Assembly: GCA_947650365.1 (NCBI GenBank)
Contig: CANTAL010000147.1
Location: forward strand, 725,867-789,866
Direction: 5' to 3'
From: Chamaelirium japonicum
Lineage: Eukaryota; Streptophyta; Magnoliopsida; Liliales; Melanthiaceae
Length of the DNA stretch: 64,000 bases
Shown piece by piece: positions 37,575-53,099 of the stretch; the first letter of the stretch is position 1; each line of letters opens with the position of its first letter. The notes under the pieces are model-generated. The model searched no databases. It was given only the letters and a program-made list of their open reading frames with translations, and was not told the origin of the DNA. The translations under genes were made by a program, and so were the position numbers.

Positions 37575-40500
37575 TTCTAATTCATTCGTACGATCCATTC
37601 TAATTCATTCGTACGATCCATTCTAATTCCTTCGTACGATCCATTCTAATTCATTCGTACAATCCATTCTAATTCATTCGTACAATCTATTCTAATTCAT
37701 TCGTACGAATGGATACATTCGTGTGAATGAATTAGAATGGATCGTACGAATGAGTAAGAATGGATCGTACGAATGAAATAGAATGGATTGCACGAATGAA
37801 TTAGAATGGATCGTACGAATGAATAAGAATGGATCGTGTGAAAGAATTAGAATGGATTGTATGAATGAATTAGAATGGATCGTACGAATGAATTAGAATG
37901 GATCGTACGAAGGAATTAGAATGGATCGTACTAATGAATTAGAATGGATCGTACTAATGAATTAGAATAGATCGTACGAATGAAATTAGAATGGATCGTA
38001 CGAATGAATTAGAATAGATCGTACGAATGAATTAGAATGGATCATATGAAGGAATTAGAATGGATCGTATGAATGAATTAGACTGGATCGTACGAATGAA
38101 TTTGAATGGATTCATTTGTGCAAATGAATCTAAATGGATTGTATGAATGAATTACAATGGATCGTACGAATGAATTAGAATGGATCTTACGAATGAATTA
38201 GAATAGCTCATATGAATGAATTAGAATGAATCGTATGAATGAATTAGAATGGTTACATTCGTGCGAATGAATTAGAATAGATCGTACGAATGAATTAGAA
38301 TGGATCGTACGAATAAATAAGAATGGATCATGGGAATGAATTAGAATGGATCGTACGAATGAATTAGAATGGATCGTGTGAAAGAATTAGAATGGATTGT
38401 ATGAATGAATTAGAATGGATCGTACGAATGAATTAGAATGGATCGTATGAATGAATTAGAATGGATCGTACGAATGAATTAGAATTGATCGTGCGAATGA
38501 ATTAGAATGGATCGTACGAATGAATAAGAATGGATCGTGTGAAAGAATTAGAATGGATTATATGAATGAATTAGAATGGATCGTACGAATGAATTAGAAT
38601 GGATCGTACGAATGAATTAGAATGGATCGTGCGAATGAAATAGAATGGATCGTACGAATGAAATAGAATGGATCGTGTGAAAGAATTTGAATGGATCGTA
38701 CGAATGAATTAGAATGGATCGTGCGAATGAATTAGAATGGATCGTATGAATGAATTATAATAGATTTTGTGAATGAATTAGAACTGATCGTACGAATGAA
38801 TTAGAATGGATCGTACGAATGAATTAGAATGGATACATTTGTGCGAATGAATTAGAATGGATCGTACGAATGAATTAGAATGGATCGTATGAATGAATTA
38901 GAATGGATACATTCGTGCGAATGAATTAGAATGGATCGTGTGAATCCATTAGACTGGATCGTGCGAATGAATAAGAATGGATCATACGAATGAATTAGAA
39001 TGGATCGTACGAATTAATTAGAGTGGATACATTCGTGCGAATGAATTAGAATGGATTGTATGAATGAATTAGAATGGACCGTACGAATGAATTAGAATGG
39101 ATCATACGAATTAATTAGAATGGATTATACGAATGAATTAGAATGGATCGTACGAATGAATTACAATGGATCGTACGAATGAACTAGAATGGATCGTACG
39201 AATGAAATAGAATAGATTATACGAATGAATTAGAATGGATTCGTACGAATGAATTAGAATGGATACATTCGTGCGAATGAATTAGAATGGATACATTCGT
39301 GCGAAAGAATTAGAATAGATCGTATGAATGAATTAGAATGGATCCTATGAATGAATTAGAATGGATCGTGCGAATGAATTAGAATGGATCGTACGAATGA
39401 ATTAGAATGGATAGTGGTAATGAATTAGAATTGATCGAACGAATGAATTAGGATGGATCGTGCTAATGAATTAGAATGGATCGTACGAATGAATTAGAAT
39501 GGATCAAATGAATGAATTAGAATGGTTACATTCATGCGAATGAATTAGAATGGATCGTACGAATGGATTAGAATGGATCGTACGAATGGATTAGAATGGA
39601 TACATTCGAGCGAATGAATTAGAATGGATCATACAGAATGAATTAGAATGGATTGTATGAATGAATTAGAATGGATCGTGCGAATGAATTAGAATGGATG
39701 GTACGAATGAATTAGAATGGATCTTACGAATGAATTAGAATGGATCGTACGAATGAGTAAGAATGGATCGTACGAATGAAATAGAATGGATTGTACGAAT
39801 GAATTAGAATGGATTCATACGAATGAATTAGATTGGATACATTCGTGCGAATGAATTAGAATGGATCATACGAATGAGTAAGAATGGATTGTACGAATAA
39901 AATAGAATAGATTGTACGAATGAATTAGAATGGATCCTACGAATGAATTAGAATGGATCGTGTGAAAAAATTAGAATGGATTGTATGAATGAATTAGAAT
40001 GGATCATATGAATGAATTAGAATGGATCGTACGAATGAATTAGAATGGATACATTCGTGCGAATGAATTAGAATTGATCGTACAAATGAATTAGAATGGA
40101 TCGTGCGAATGAATTAGAATGGATCGTACGAATGAATTAGAATGGATCGTACGAATGAACTAGAATGGATACATTCGTGCGAATGAATTAGAATGGATCG
40201 TACGAATGAATTAGAATAGATCGTACGAATGAATTAGAATGGATCTTACGAATGAATTAGAATGGATCGGACGAATGAATTAGAATGGATACATTCATGC
40301 GAATGAATTAGAATGGATCGGACGAATGAATTAGAATGGATCGTACGAATGAATTAGAATAGATCGTACGAATGAATTAGAATGGATTGTACGAATAAAT
40401 TAGAATGGATACATTCGTCCGAATAAATTTGAATGGATCATACGAATGAGTAAGAATGGATCGTACGAATGAAATAGAATGGATCGTACGAATGAACTAG

Positions 40501-43500
40501 AATGGATACATTCGTGCGAATGAATTAGAATGGATTGGACGAATGAATTAGAATGGATCGTACGAATGAATTAGAATGGATCGTACGAATGAATTAGAAT
40601 GGATCGTATGAATGAATTAGAATGGATACATTCGTGCGAATGAATTAGAATTGATCGTACGAACGAATTAGAATGGATCGTGCGAATGAATTAGAATGGA
40701 TCGTACGAATGAATTAGAATGGATCGTACGAATGAACTAGAATGGATACATTCGTGCGAATGAATTAGAATGGATCGTACGAATGAATTAGAATGGATCG
40801 TACGAATGAATTAGAATGGATCTTACGACTGAATTAGAATGGATCGTACGAATGAATTAGAATGGATCGTACGAATGAATTAGAATTGATACATTCGTGC
40901 GAATGAATTAGAATGGATCGGACGAATGAATTAGAATATATCGTACGAATGAATTAGAATGGATCAAATGAATGAATTAGAATGGTTACATTCATGCGAA
41001 TGAATTAGAATGGATCGTACGAATGGATTAGAATGGATCGTACGAATGGATTAGAATGGATACATTCGAGCGAATGAATTAGAATGGATCATACGAATGA
41101 ATTAGAATGGATCGTGCACGAATGTATCCATTCTAAATTCTAATTAGAATGGATCGTGCGAATGAATTAGAATGGATCGTGCACGAATGTATACATTCTA
41201 ATTCATTCGCACGATCATTCTAATTCATTTGTATAATCTATTCTAATTCATTCACACGATCCATTCTAATTCATTCGTACGATCCATTCTAATTCATTCG
41301 TACGATCCATTCTAATTCATTCGTATGATCCATTCTAATTAATTCGTATGATCCATTCTAATTCATTCGTATGATCCATTCTAATTCATTTGCACGAATA
41401 TATCCATTCTAATTCTAATTCATTAGCACGATCTATTCTAATTCATTCATATGATCCATTCTAATTCATTCGCACAAATGTATCCATTCTAATTCATTCA
41501 TACGATCCATTCTAATTCATTCGCACGATCCATTCTAATTCATTAGCACGAATATATCCATTCTAATTCATTCGCACGATCCATTCTAATTCATTCGTAC
41601 GATCCATTCTAATTCATTCATACGATCCATTCTAATTCAATCGCACGAATGTATCCATTCTAATTCATTAGCACGATCCATTCTAATTCATTCGTATGAT
41701 CCATTCTAATTCCTTCGTACGATCCATTCAAATTCCTTCGTATCCATTCTAATTCACTCATATGATCCATTCTAATTCATTCGTACGATCCATTCTAATT
41801 CATTCGCACAATCCATTCTAATTCATTCGCACGAATGTATCCATTCTAATTCATTCGTACGATCCATTCTAATTCATTCGTACGATCCATTCTAATTCAT
41901 TCGTATGATCCATTCTAATTAATTCTTATGATCCATTCTAATTCATTCGTACGATCCATTCAAATTCATTCATACAATCTATTCTAATTCATTCGTACGA
42001 TCCATTCTAATTCATTCGTACGCACGAATGTATCCATTCTAATTCATTCGTACGAATCCATTCTAATTCATTCGTACGATCCATTCTAATTCATTCGAAT
42101 GATCCATTCTAATTCATTCGCATGAATGTATCCATTCTAATTCATTCGTACGATCCATTCTAATTCATTCGTACGATCCATTCTAATTCATTCGCACGAA
42201 TGTATCCATTCTAGTTCATTCGTACGATCAATTCTAATTCATCTGTACGATCCATTCTAATTCATTCGCACGATCCATTCTAATTCATTAGCACGATCCA
42301 TGCTAATTCATTCGTTCGATCAATTCTAATTCATTAGCACGATCCATTCTAATTCATTCGTACGATCCATTCTAATTCATTCATAGGATCCATTCTAATA
42401 CATTCGTACGATCCATTCTAATTCCTTCGTACGATCCATTCTAATTCATTCGTACGATCCATTCTAATTCATTCATACAATCCATTCTAATTCTTTCACA
42501 CGATCCAGTCTAATTCATTTGTACGATCCATTCTAAATCATTCGTGCAAACCATTCTATTTCATTCGTACGATCAATTCTAATTCATTCATAGGATCCAA
42601 TCTAATTCATTCATACGATCTATTCTAATTCTTTCGCACGAATGTATCCATTCTAATTCATTCGCACGAATGTATCCATTCTAATTCATTTGTACGATCC
42701 ATTCTAATTCTTTCACACGATCCATTGTAATTCATTCGTAGGATCCATTCTAATTCATTCGTACAATAAGTAAGAATGGATCGTACGAATGAAATAGAAT
42801 GGATTGTACGAATGATTTAGAATGGATACATTCGTGCGAATGAATTAGAATGGATTGTGCGAATGAATTAGAATGGATCGTACGAATGAATTAGAATGGA
42901 TCGTGTGAAAGAATTAGAATGGATTGTATGAATGAATTAGAATAGATAGTATGAATCAATTAGAATGGATCGTATGAGTGAATTAGAATGGATACGAAGG
43001 AATTTGAATGGATCGTACGAAGGAATTAGAATGGATCATACGAATGAATTAGAATGGATCGTGCTAATGAATTAGAATGGATACATTCGTGCGATTGAAT
43101 TAGAATGGATCGTATGAATGAATTAGAATGGATCGTACGAATGAATTAGAATGGATCGTGCGAATGAATTAGAAAGGATATATTCGTGCTAATGAATTAG
43201 AATGGATCGTGCGAATGAATTAGAATGGATCGTATGAATGAATTAGAATGGATACATTCGTGCGAATGAATTAGAATGGATCATATGAATGAATTAGAAT
43301 AGATCGTGCTAATGAATTAGAATTAGAATGGATATATTCGTGCAAATGAATTAGAATGGATCGTACGAATGAATTAGAATGGATCATACGAATTAATTAG
43401 AATGGATCATACGAATGAATTAGAATGGATCGTACGAATGAATTAGAATGGATCGTACGAATGAATTAGAATGGATCGTGTGAATGAATTAGAATAGATT

Positions 43501-44887
43501 ATACAAATGAATTAGAATGGATACATTCGTACGAATGAATTAGAATGGATCGTACGAATGAATTAGAATGGATCGTACGAATGAATTAGAATGGATACAT
43601 TTGTGCGAATGAATTAGAATGGATCGTACGAATGAATTAGAATGGATCGTACGAATGAATTAGAATAGATCTTACGAATGCATTAGAATGGATCATACGA
43701 ATGAGTAAGAATGGATCGTACGAATGAAATAGAATGGATTGTACGAATGAATTAGAATGGATTCGTACGAATGAATTAGAATGGATACATTCGTGCGAAT
43801 GAATTAGAATGGATCATACGAATGAGTAAGAATGGACCGTACGAATGAAATAGAATAAATTGTACGAATGAATTAGAATGGATCCTACGAATGAATTAGA
43901 ATGGATCATGTGAAAGAACTAGAATGGATTGTATGAATGAATTAGAATGGATCGTACGAATGAATTAGAATGGATCGTACGAATGAATTAGAATGGATCG
44001 TACGAATGAATTAGAATGGATACATTCGTGCGAATGAATTAGAATTGATCGTACGAATGAATTAGAATGGATCGTGCGAATGAATTAGAATGGATCGTAC
44101 GAATGAATTAGAATGGATCGTACGAATGAACTAGAATGGATACATTCGTGCGAATGAATTAGAATGGATCGTACGAATGAATTAGAATGGATCGTACGAA
44201 TGAATTAGAATGGATCTTACGAATGAATTAGAATGGATCGTACGAATGAATTAGAATGGATCGTACGAATGAATTAGAATGGATCTACGAATGAATTAGA
44301 ATGGATCGTACGAATGAATTAGAATCGATCGTACGAATGAATTAGAATCGATACATTCGTGCGAATGAATTAGAATGGATCGGACGAATGAATTAGAATG
44401 GACCGTACGAATGAATTAGAATGGATCATACGAATGAATTAGATTGGATCGTACGAATAAATTAGAATGGATACATTCGTCCGAATGAATTAGAATGGAT
44501 CATACGAATGAGTAAGAATCGATCGTACGAATGAAATAGAATGGATCATACGAATGAACTAGAATGGATACATTCGTGCGAATGAATTAGAATGGATCGT
44601 ACGAATGAATTAGAATGGATCGTACGAAGGAATTAGAATGGATCTTATGAATGAATTAGAATGGATCGTACGAATGAATTAGAATAGATCGTACGAATGA
44701 ATTAGAATGGATACCTTCGTGCGAATGAATTAGAATGGATCGGACGAATGAATTAGAATGGATCGTACGAATGAATTAGAATGGATCGTACGAATAAACT
44801 AGAATGGATACATTCGTCCGAATGAATTAGAATGGATCATACGAATGAATTAGAATGGATCGTACGAATGAATTAGAATGGATCGTA

Positions 44888-44966
44888 CGAATGAATTAGA
44901 ATGGATACATTCGTGCGAATGAATTAGAATGGATCGTGCACGAATGTATCCATTCTAATTCATTCG
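44888..44966. repeat. hairpin with 29-bp arms at a GTGCAC switch
   Basis: Left arm 44888-44916 and right arm 44938-44966 are exact complements around a 21-base spacer. The arms contain the 28-bp monomer variant. The same structure with one mismatch lies at about 54450-54528, and GTGCAC switches also occur near 41113 and 41177. Confidence 0.85.
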
Positions 44967-46564
44967 AACGATCCATTCTGCACAAAGGTAACCATTCTAA
45001 TCCATTCATAGGATCCATTCTAATCCATTCGTACGATCCATTCTAATTCATTCGTACGATCCATTCTAATTCATTCGCTCGAATGTATCTATTCTAATCC
45101 ATTCGTACGATCCATTCTAATCCATTCATACGATCCATTCTAATTCATTCGCATGAATGTAACCATTCTAATTCATTCATTTGATCCATTCTAATTCATT
45201 CGTACGATCCATTCTAATTCATTCATCCGATCCATTCTAATTCATTCGCACGAATGTATCCATTCTAATTCATTCGTACGATCCATTCTAATTCATTCGT
45301 ACGATCCATTCTAATTCATTCGTAAGATCCATTCGAATCATTCGTACGATCCATTCTAATTCATTCGTACGATCCATTCTAATTCATTCGCACGAATGTA
45401 TCCATTCTAGTTCATTCGTATGATCCATTCTAATCCATTTGTACGATCCATTCTAATTCATTCGCATGAATGTAACCATTCTAATTCATTCATTTGGTCC
45501 ATTCTAATTCATTCGTACGATCTATTCTAATTCATTCGTCCAATCCATTCTAATTCATTCGCACGAATGTATCCATTCTAATTCATTCACACGATCCATT
45601 CTAATTCATTCGTACGATCCATTCTAATTCATTTGTACAATCCATTCTAATTCATTCGTAGGATCTTAGAATGGAATATACGAATGAATTAGAATGGATC
45701 GTACGAATGAATTAGAATGGATCATATGAATGAATTAGAATGGATCGTACGAATGAATTAGAATGGATCGTGCGAATGAATTCGAATGGATCGTACGATC
45801 CATTCTAATTCATTCATACAATCCATTCTAATTCATTCGCACGAATGTATCCATTCTAATCCATTCGTACGATCCATTCTAATCCATTCCTACGATCCAT
45901 TATAATTCATTCGCACAAATGTATCCGTGCTAATTCATTCGTACGATCCATTCTAATTCATTCGTAAGATCCATTCTAATTCATTCGTATGATCCATTCT
46001 AATTCATTCGTACGATCCATTTTAATTCATTCGCACGAATGTATCCATTCTAGTTCATTCGTACGATCCATTCTAATTCATTCGTACGATCCATTCTAAT
46101 TCCTTCGTACGATCCATTCAAATTCATTCGTAATTCATTCTAATTCATTCATACAATCCATTCTAATTCTTTCACACGATCCATTCTAATTCATTCGTAC
46201 GTTCCATTCTAATTCATTAGCACGATCCATGCTAATTCATTCGTTCGATCAATTCTAATTCATTAGCACGATCCATTCTAATTCATTCGTACGATCCATT
46301 CTAATTCATTCGCACGATCCATTCTAATTCATTCATAGGATCCATTCTAATTCATTCATACGATCTATTCTAATTCTTTCGCACGAATGTATCCATTCTA
46401 ATTCATTCGCACGAATGTATCTATTCTAATTCATTCGTACGATCCATTCTAATTCATTCGTACGATCCATTCTAATTCATTTGTACGATCCATTCTAATT
46501 CATTCATACGATCTATTCTAATTCATTCATACAATCCATTCTAATTCTTTCACACGATCCATTC

Positions 46565-46780
46565 TAATTCATTCGTACGATCCATTCTAATTCATTCGCA
46601 TAATCCATTCTATTTCATTCGTACGATCCATTCTTACTCATTCGTATGATCCATTCTAATTCATTCGCACGAATGTGTCCATAATGGATCATACGAATGA
46701 GTAAGAATGGATCGTACGAATGAAATAGAATGGATTGTGCGAATGAATTAGAATGGACCATACGAATGAATTAGACGTAC
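46565..46780. repeat. long inverted repeat, second copy of the 2950-3160 hairpin
   Basis: Same left arm, spacer ending CCATA, right arm, and even the same deleted-monomer junction (TTAGACGTA at 3155 and 46771) as the copy 43.6 kb upstream. The hairpin was therefore copied as a unit and not formed twice. Confidence 0.82.
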
Positions 46781-47503
46781 GAATGAATTAGAATGGATAC
46801 ATTCGTGCGAATAAATTAGAATGGATCATACGAATGAGTAAGAATGGATCATCATTCTAATTCATTCGTATGATCCATTCTAATTCATTCTCGCAATCTA
46901 TTCTAATTCATTCGTACGATCCATTCTAATTCATTCGTGCGATCCATTCTAATTCATTCATACAATCCATTCTAATTTATTCGCATGAATGTATCCATTC
47001 TAATTCATTCGTACGATCCATTCTAATTCATTCGCACAATCTATTCTAATTCATTCATACGATCCATTCTAATTCATTCGCACGAATTATTCTAATTCAT
47101 TCGTACGATCCATTCTAATTCATTCGTACGATCCATTCTAATTCATTAATATGATCCATTCTAATTCATTCGTACGATCCATTCTAATGAATTAGAATTG
47201 ATTGTACGAATGAAACAGAATGGATTGCATGAATGATTTAGAATGGATCGTACGAATAAATTAGAATGGATCGTGTGAAAGAATTAGAATGGATTGTATG
47301 AATGAATTAGAATGGATCGTACGAATGAATTAGAATGGATCGTACGAAGGAATTAGAATGGATCGTACGAATGAATTAGAATAGATCGTACGAATGAATT
47401 AGAATGGATCATACGAATGAGTAAAAATGGATCGTACGAATGAAATAGAATGGATTGTACGAATCAATTAGAATGGTTACATTCGTGCGAATGAATTAGA
47501 ATG

Positions 47504-48260
47504 CATCGTACGAAAGAATTAGAATGGATATATTCGTGCGAATGAATTAGAATGGATCGTACGAATGAATTAGACTGGATCGTACGAATGAATTTGAATG
47601 GATACATTTGTGCGAATGAATCTAAATGGATTGTATGAATGAATTACAATGGATCGTACGAATGAATTAGAATGGATCGTACGAATGAATTAGAATGGAT
47701 CAAATGAATGAATTAGAATGGTTACATTCATGCGAATGAATTAGAATGGATCATACGAATGGATTAGAATGGATCGTATGAGTGAATTAGAATGGATACG
47801 AAGGAATTAGATTGGATCGTATGAAGGAATTAGAATGGATCATACGAATGAAATAGAATGGATCGTACGAAGGAATTAGAATGGATCGTACGAAGGAATT
47901 AGGATGCATTCGTATGATCCATTCTAATTCATTCTGACGAATGTATCCATTCTAATTTATTCGTACGATCCATTCTAATTCATTCGTACGATCCATTCTA
48001 ATTCATTCGTACGATCCATTCTTACTCATTTGTATGATCCATTCTAATTCATTCGTACGATCCATTCTAATTCATTCGCACGAATGTATCCATTCCATTC
48101 GTACGATCCATTCATACGATCCATTCTAATTCATTCATACAATCCATTCTAATTCTTTCACACGATCCATTCTATTTCATTCGTACGATCCATTCTAATT
48201 CATTCGTACGATCCATTCTAATTCATTCGTACGATCCATTCTAATTCATTCTAATTCATT
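47504..48260. repeat. satellite block duplicated 15.4 kb downstream (copy 1)
   Basis: Matches about 62930-63720. Shared landmarks include a GGATATATTCG unit (47526 and 62954), GGATACGAAGG (47794 and 63222), the GATGCATTC/AATGCATTC F-to-R switch, and the following R block. Offset is 15,428 at both anchors. Confidence 0.82.
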
Positions 48261-48959
48261 CGTACGATCCATTCTATGATCCATTCTAATTCATTTGTAT
48301 CCATTCTATTTCATTCGCACGATCCATTCTAATTCATTCGCGCAATCTATTCTAATTCATTCGTACGATCCATTCTAATTCATTCGTACGATCCATTCTA
48401 ATTCATTCATACAATCCATTCTAATTTATTCGCACGAATGTATCCATTCTAATTCATTTGCACGATCCATTCTAATTCATTCCTATGATCTATTCTAATT
48501 CATTCGTACGATCCATTCTAATTCATTCTAATTCATTCGTACGATCCATTCTACGATCCATTCTAATTCATTTGTATATTCCATTCTAATTCATTAGCAC
48601 GATCCATGCTAATTAATTAGAATGGATCGTACGATCCAATCTAATTCATTCATACGATCCATTCTTACTCATTCGTATGATCCATTCTAATTCAATCGTA
48701 CGATCCATTCTAATTCATTCGTACGATCCATTCTAATTCCTTCGTACGATCCATTCTAATTCATTCGTACGATCCATTCTAATTCATTCGTATGATCCAT
48801 TCTAATTCCTTCGTACGATCCATTCTAATTCATTCATACGATCCATTCTAATTCATTCTAATTCATTCGCATGATCCATTCTAATTCATTCGTACGATCC
48901 ATTCTAATTCATTCATACGATTCATTCTAATTCATTCGCACGAATGTATCCATTCTAAT

Positions 48960-50110
48960 TCATTCGTACGATCCATTCTAATTCATTCATAGGATCCATT
49001 CTAATTCCTTCGTACAATCCATTCTAATTCCTTCGTATCCATTCTAATTCACTCATACGATCCATTCTAATTCATCCATACGATCTATTCTAATTCATTC
49101 ATACAATCCATTCTAATTCTTTCACCCGATCCATTCTAATTCATTCGTACGATCCATTCTAATTCATTCGCACAATCCATTCTAATTCATTCGCACGAAT
49201 GTATCCATTCTAAATCATTCGTACAATCCATTCTATTTCATTCGTACGATCCATTCTTACTCATTGTACGAATGAATTAGAATGGATCCTACGAATGAAT
49301 TAGAATGGATCGTGTGAAAGAATTAGAATGGATCGTACGAATGAATTAGAATGGATATATTCGTGCGAATGAATTAGAATGGATACATTCGTGCGAAAGA
49401 ATTAGAATAGATCGTATGAATGAATTAGAATGGATCCAATGAATGAACTAGAATTGATCGTACGAATGAAATAGAATGGATTGCACGAATGATTTAGAAT
49501 GGATCGTACGAATGAATTAGAATGGATCGTGTGAAAGAATTAGAATGGATTGTATGAATGAATTAGAATGGATCGTACGAATGAATTAGAATGGATCGTA
49601 CGAAGGAATTAGAATGGATCGTACGAATGTATTATAATGGATCCTATGAATGAATTACAATGGATCGTGCGAATGAATTAGAATGGATCGTACGAAAAAA
49701 TTAGAATGGATCGTGCTAATGAATTAGAATTGATCGAACGAATGAATTAGCATGGATCGTGCTAATGAATTAGAATGGATCATGCGAATGAATTAGAATG
49801 GATCGTACGAATGAATTAGAATGGATCGTACGAATGAACTAGAATGGATACATTCGTGCGAATGAATTAGAATGGATCGTACGAATTAATTAGAATGGAT
49901 CGTACGAATGAATTAGAATGGATCGTACGAATGAATTAGAATGGATACATTCGTGCGAATGAATTAGAATGGATCGTACGAATGAATTAGAATGGATCGT
50001 GCGAATGAATTAGAATGGATCGTACGAATGAATTAGAATGGATTCGTACGAATGAATTAGAATGGATACATTCGTGCGTACGAATGAATTAGAATGGATC
50101 GTACGAATGA
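48960..50110. repeat. satellite block duplicated 4.1 kb downstream (copy 1)
   Basis: Matches about 53100-54190. The R-to-F switch TCATTGTACG (49262 and 53401, offset 4139) and the GTGCGTACG unit (50074 and 54162, offset 4088) are shared. The offset change of 51 equals one 23-mer plus one 28-mer. Confidence 0.82.
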
Positions 50111-53099
50111 ATTATAATAGATTGTATGAATGAATTAGAATGGATCGTACGATCAATTCTAACTCATTCGGACGAAAATATCCATTCTAATTCATTCGTA
50201 CGATCCATTCTAATTCATTTGTACGATCCATTCTAATTCATTCATACAATCCATTCTAATTCTTTCACACGATCCATTCTAATTCATTCGTAGGATCCAT
50301 CCTAATTCATTCGTACAATCTATTCTATTTCATTCGTACGATCCATTCTTACTCATTCATATGATCCATTCTAATTCATTCGCACGAATGTATCCATTCT
50401 AATTCATTCGTACGAATCCATTCTAATTCATTCGTACAATCCATTCTATTTCATTCATACGATCCATTCTTACTCATTCGTACGATCCATTCTAATTCAT
50501 TCGTAATATCATTCTAATTCATTCGTACGATCCATTCTTACTCATTGGTACGATCTATTCTAATTCATTCGCAGGAATGTATCCATTCTAATTCATTCGT
50601 ACGAATCCATTCTAATTCATTCGTACAATCTATTCTATTCCATTCTAATTCATTCGTACGAACCATTCTTACTCATTCGTACGATCCATTCTTATTCATT
50701 CATACGATCCATTCTATTCTAGTTCAATCGTACGATCCATTCTAATTCATTCGTACAATCCATTCTTATCCATTCTTACTCATTCGTATAATCCATTCTA
50801 ATTCATTTGGACGAATGTATCCATTCTAATTGATTCGTACGATCCATTCTAATTCATTCGTACGATCAATTCTAATTCATTCGTAAGATACATTCTAATT
50901 CATTCGTATGATCTATTCTAATTCATTCATACGATCAATTCGAATTCGATCGTACGATCCATTCTAATTCATTCGTACGATCCATTCTTATTCATTCGTA
51001 CGATCCATTCTAATTCACTCATACGATCCATTCAAATATATTCATAGGATCCATTCTAATTCATTTGCACGAATATATCCATTCTAATTCATTCGTACGA
51101 TCCATTCTAATTCATTCGTACGATCCATTCTAATTCATTCGTACGATCCATTCTAATTCATTCGTACGATCCATTTTAATTCCTTCGTACGAATGAATTA
51201 GAATGGATACATTTGTGCGAATGAATTAGAATGGATCGTACGAATGAATTAGAATTGATCGTATGAATTAATTAGAATGGATCGTACAAATGGATTAGAA
51301 TGGATCTTACGAATGAATTAGAATGGATCGTACGAATGAATTAGAATGGATCGTACGAATGAATTAGAATGGATATATTCGTGCATATGAATTAGAATGG
51401 ATCGTATGAATGTATTAAGATGGATCGTATGAATGAATTAGAATAGATCGTACGAATGAATTAGAATGAATCGTACGAAGGAATTAGAATGGATCGTACG
51501 AATGAATTAGAATGGATCGTATGAATTAGAATGGATATATTCGTGCAAATGAATTAGAATGGATCGTATGAATGTATTAGAATGGATCGTATGATTGAAT
51601 TAGAATGGATCGTACGAATGAATTAGAATGGATCGTATGAATGAATTAGAATGGATACATTCGTGCGAATGAATTTGAATTGATCATACGAATGAATTAG
51701 AATGGATCGTGCGAATGAATTAGAATGGATCGTACAAATGAATTAGAATGGATCGTACGAATGAACTAGAATGGATACATTCGTGCGAATGAATTAGAAT
51801 GGATCGTACGAATGAATTAGAATGGATCGTACGAATGAATTCGAATGGATCGTGCTAATGAATTAGAATGGATCGTACGATCTATTCTAATTCTTTCGCA
51901 CGACTGTATCCATTCTAATATATTCGCACGAATGTATCCATTCTAATTCATTCGTACGATCCATTCTAAATCATTCGTACAATCCATTCTATTTCATTCG
52001 TACGATCAATTCTAATTCATTAGCATGATCCATTCTATTTCATTCGTACGATCCATTCTAATTCATTCGTACGATCCATTCTAATTCATTCGGACGAATG
52101 TATCCATTCTAGTTCATTCGTACGATCCATTCTAATTCATTCGTACGATCTATTCTAATTCATTCGCACGATCCATTCTAATTCATTCGTACGATCAATT
52201 CTAATTCATTCGCACGAATGTATCCATTCTAATTCATTCATACGATCCATTCTAATTCATTCGTACGATCCATTCTAATTCACTAATACGATCCATTCTA
52301 ATACATTCATACGATCCATTCTAATTCATTTGCACGAATATATCCCTTCTAATTAATACGATCCATTCTAATTCATTCATACGATCCATTTTAATTCCTT
52401 CGTACGATCTATTCTAATTCATTCGTACGATCTATTCCAATTCATTCGTACGATCCATTCTAATTCATACGTACGATCCATTCTAATTCATTCGTACGAT
52501 CCATTTTAATTCATTCTTAAGATCCATTCTAATTCATTCGTACGATCCATTCGAATTCATTCGTACGATCCATTCTAATTCATTCGCACGAATGTATCCA
52601 TTCTAGTTCATTCGTACGATCCATTCTAATTCATTCGTACAATCCATTCTAATTCATTCGTACGAATATATCCATTCTAATTCATTTGTATAATCCATTC
52701 TAATTCATTCGCACGATCCATTCTAATTCATTAGTACGATCCATTCTAATTCATTCGTATGATCCATTCTAATTAATTCGTATGATCCATTCTAATTCAT
52801 TCGTACGATCCATTCTAATTCATTTGCACGAATATATCCATTCTAATTCTAATTCATTAGCACGATCTATTCTAATTCATTCATACGATCCATTCTAATT
52901 CATTCGCACGAATGTATCCATTCTAATTCATTCATACGATCCATTCTAATTCATTCGCACGATCCATTCTAATTCATTAGCACGAATATATCCATTCTAA
53001 TTCATTCACACGATCCATTCTAATTCATTCGTACGATCCATTCTAATTCATTCATACGATCCATTCTAATTCATTCGCACGAATGTATCCATTCTAATT

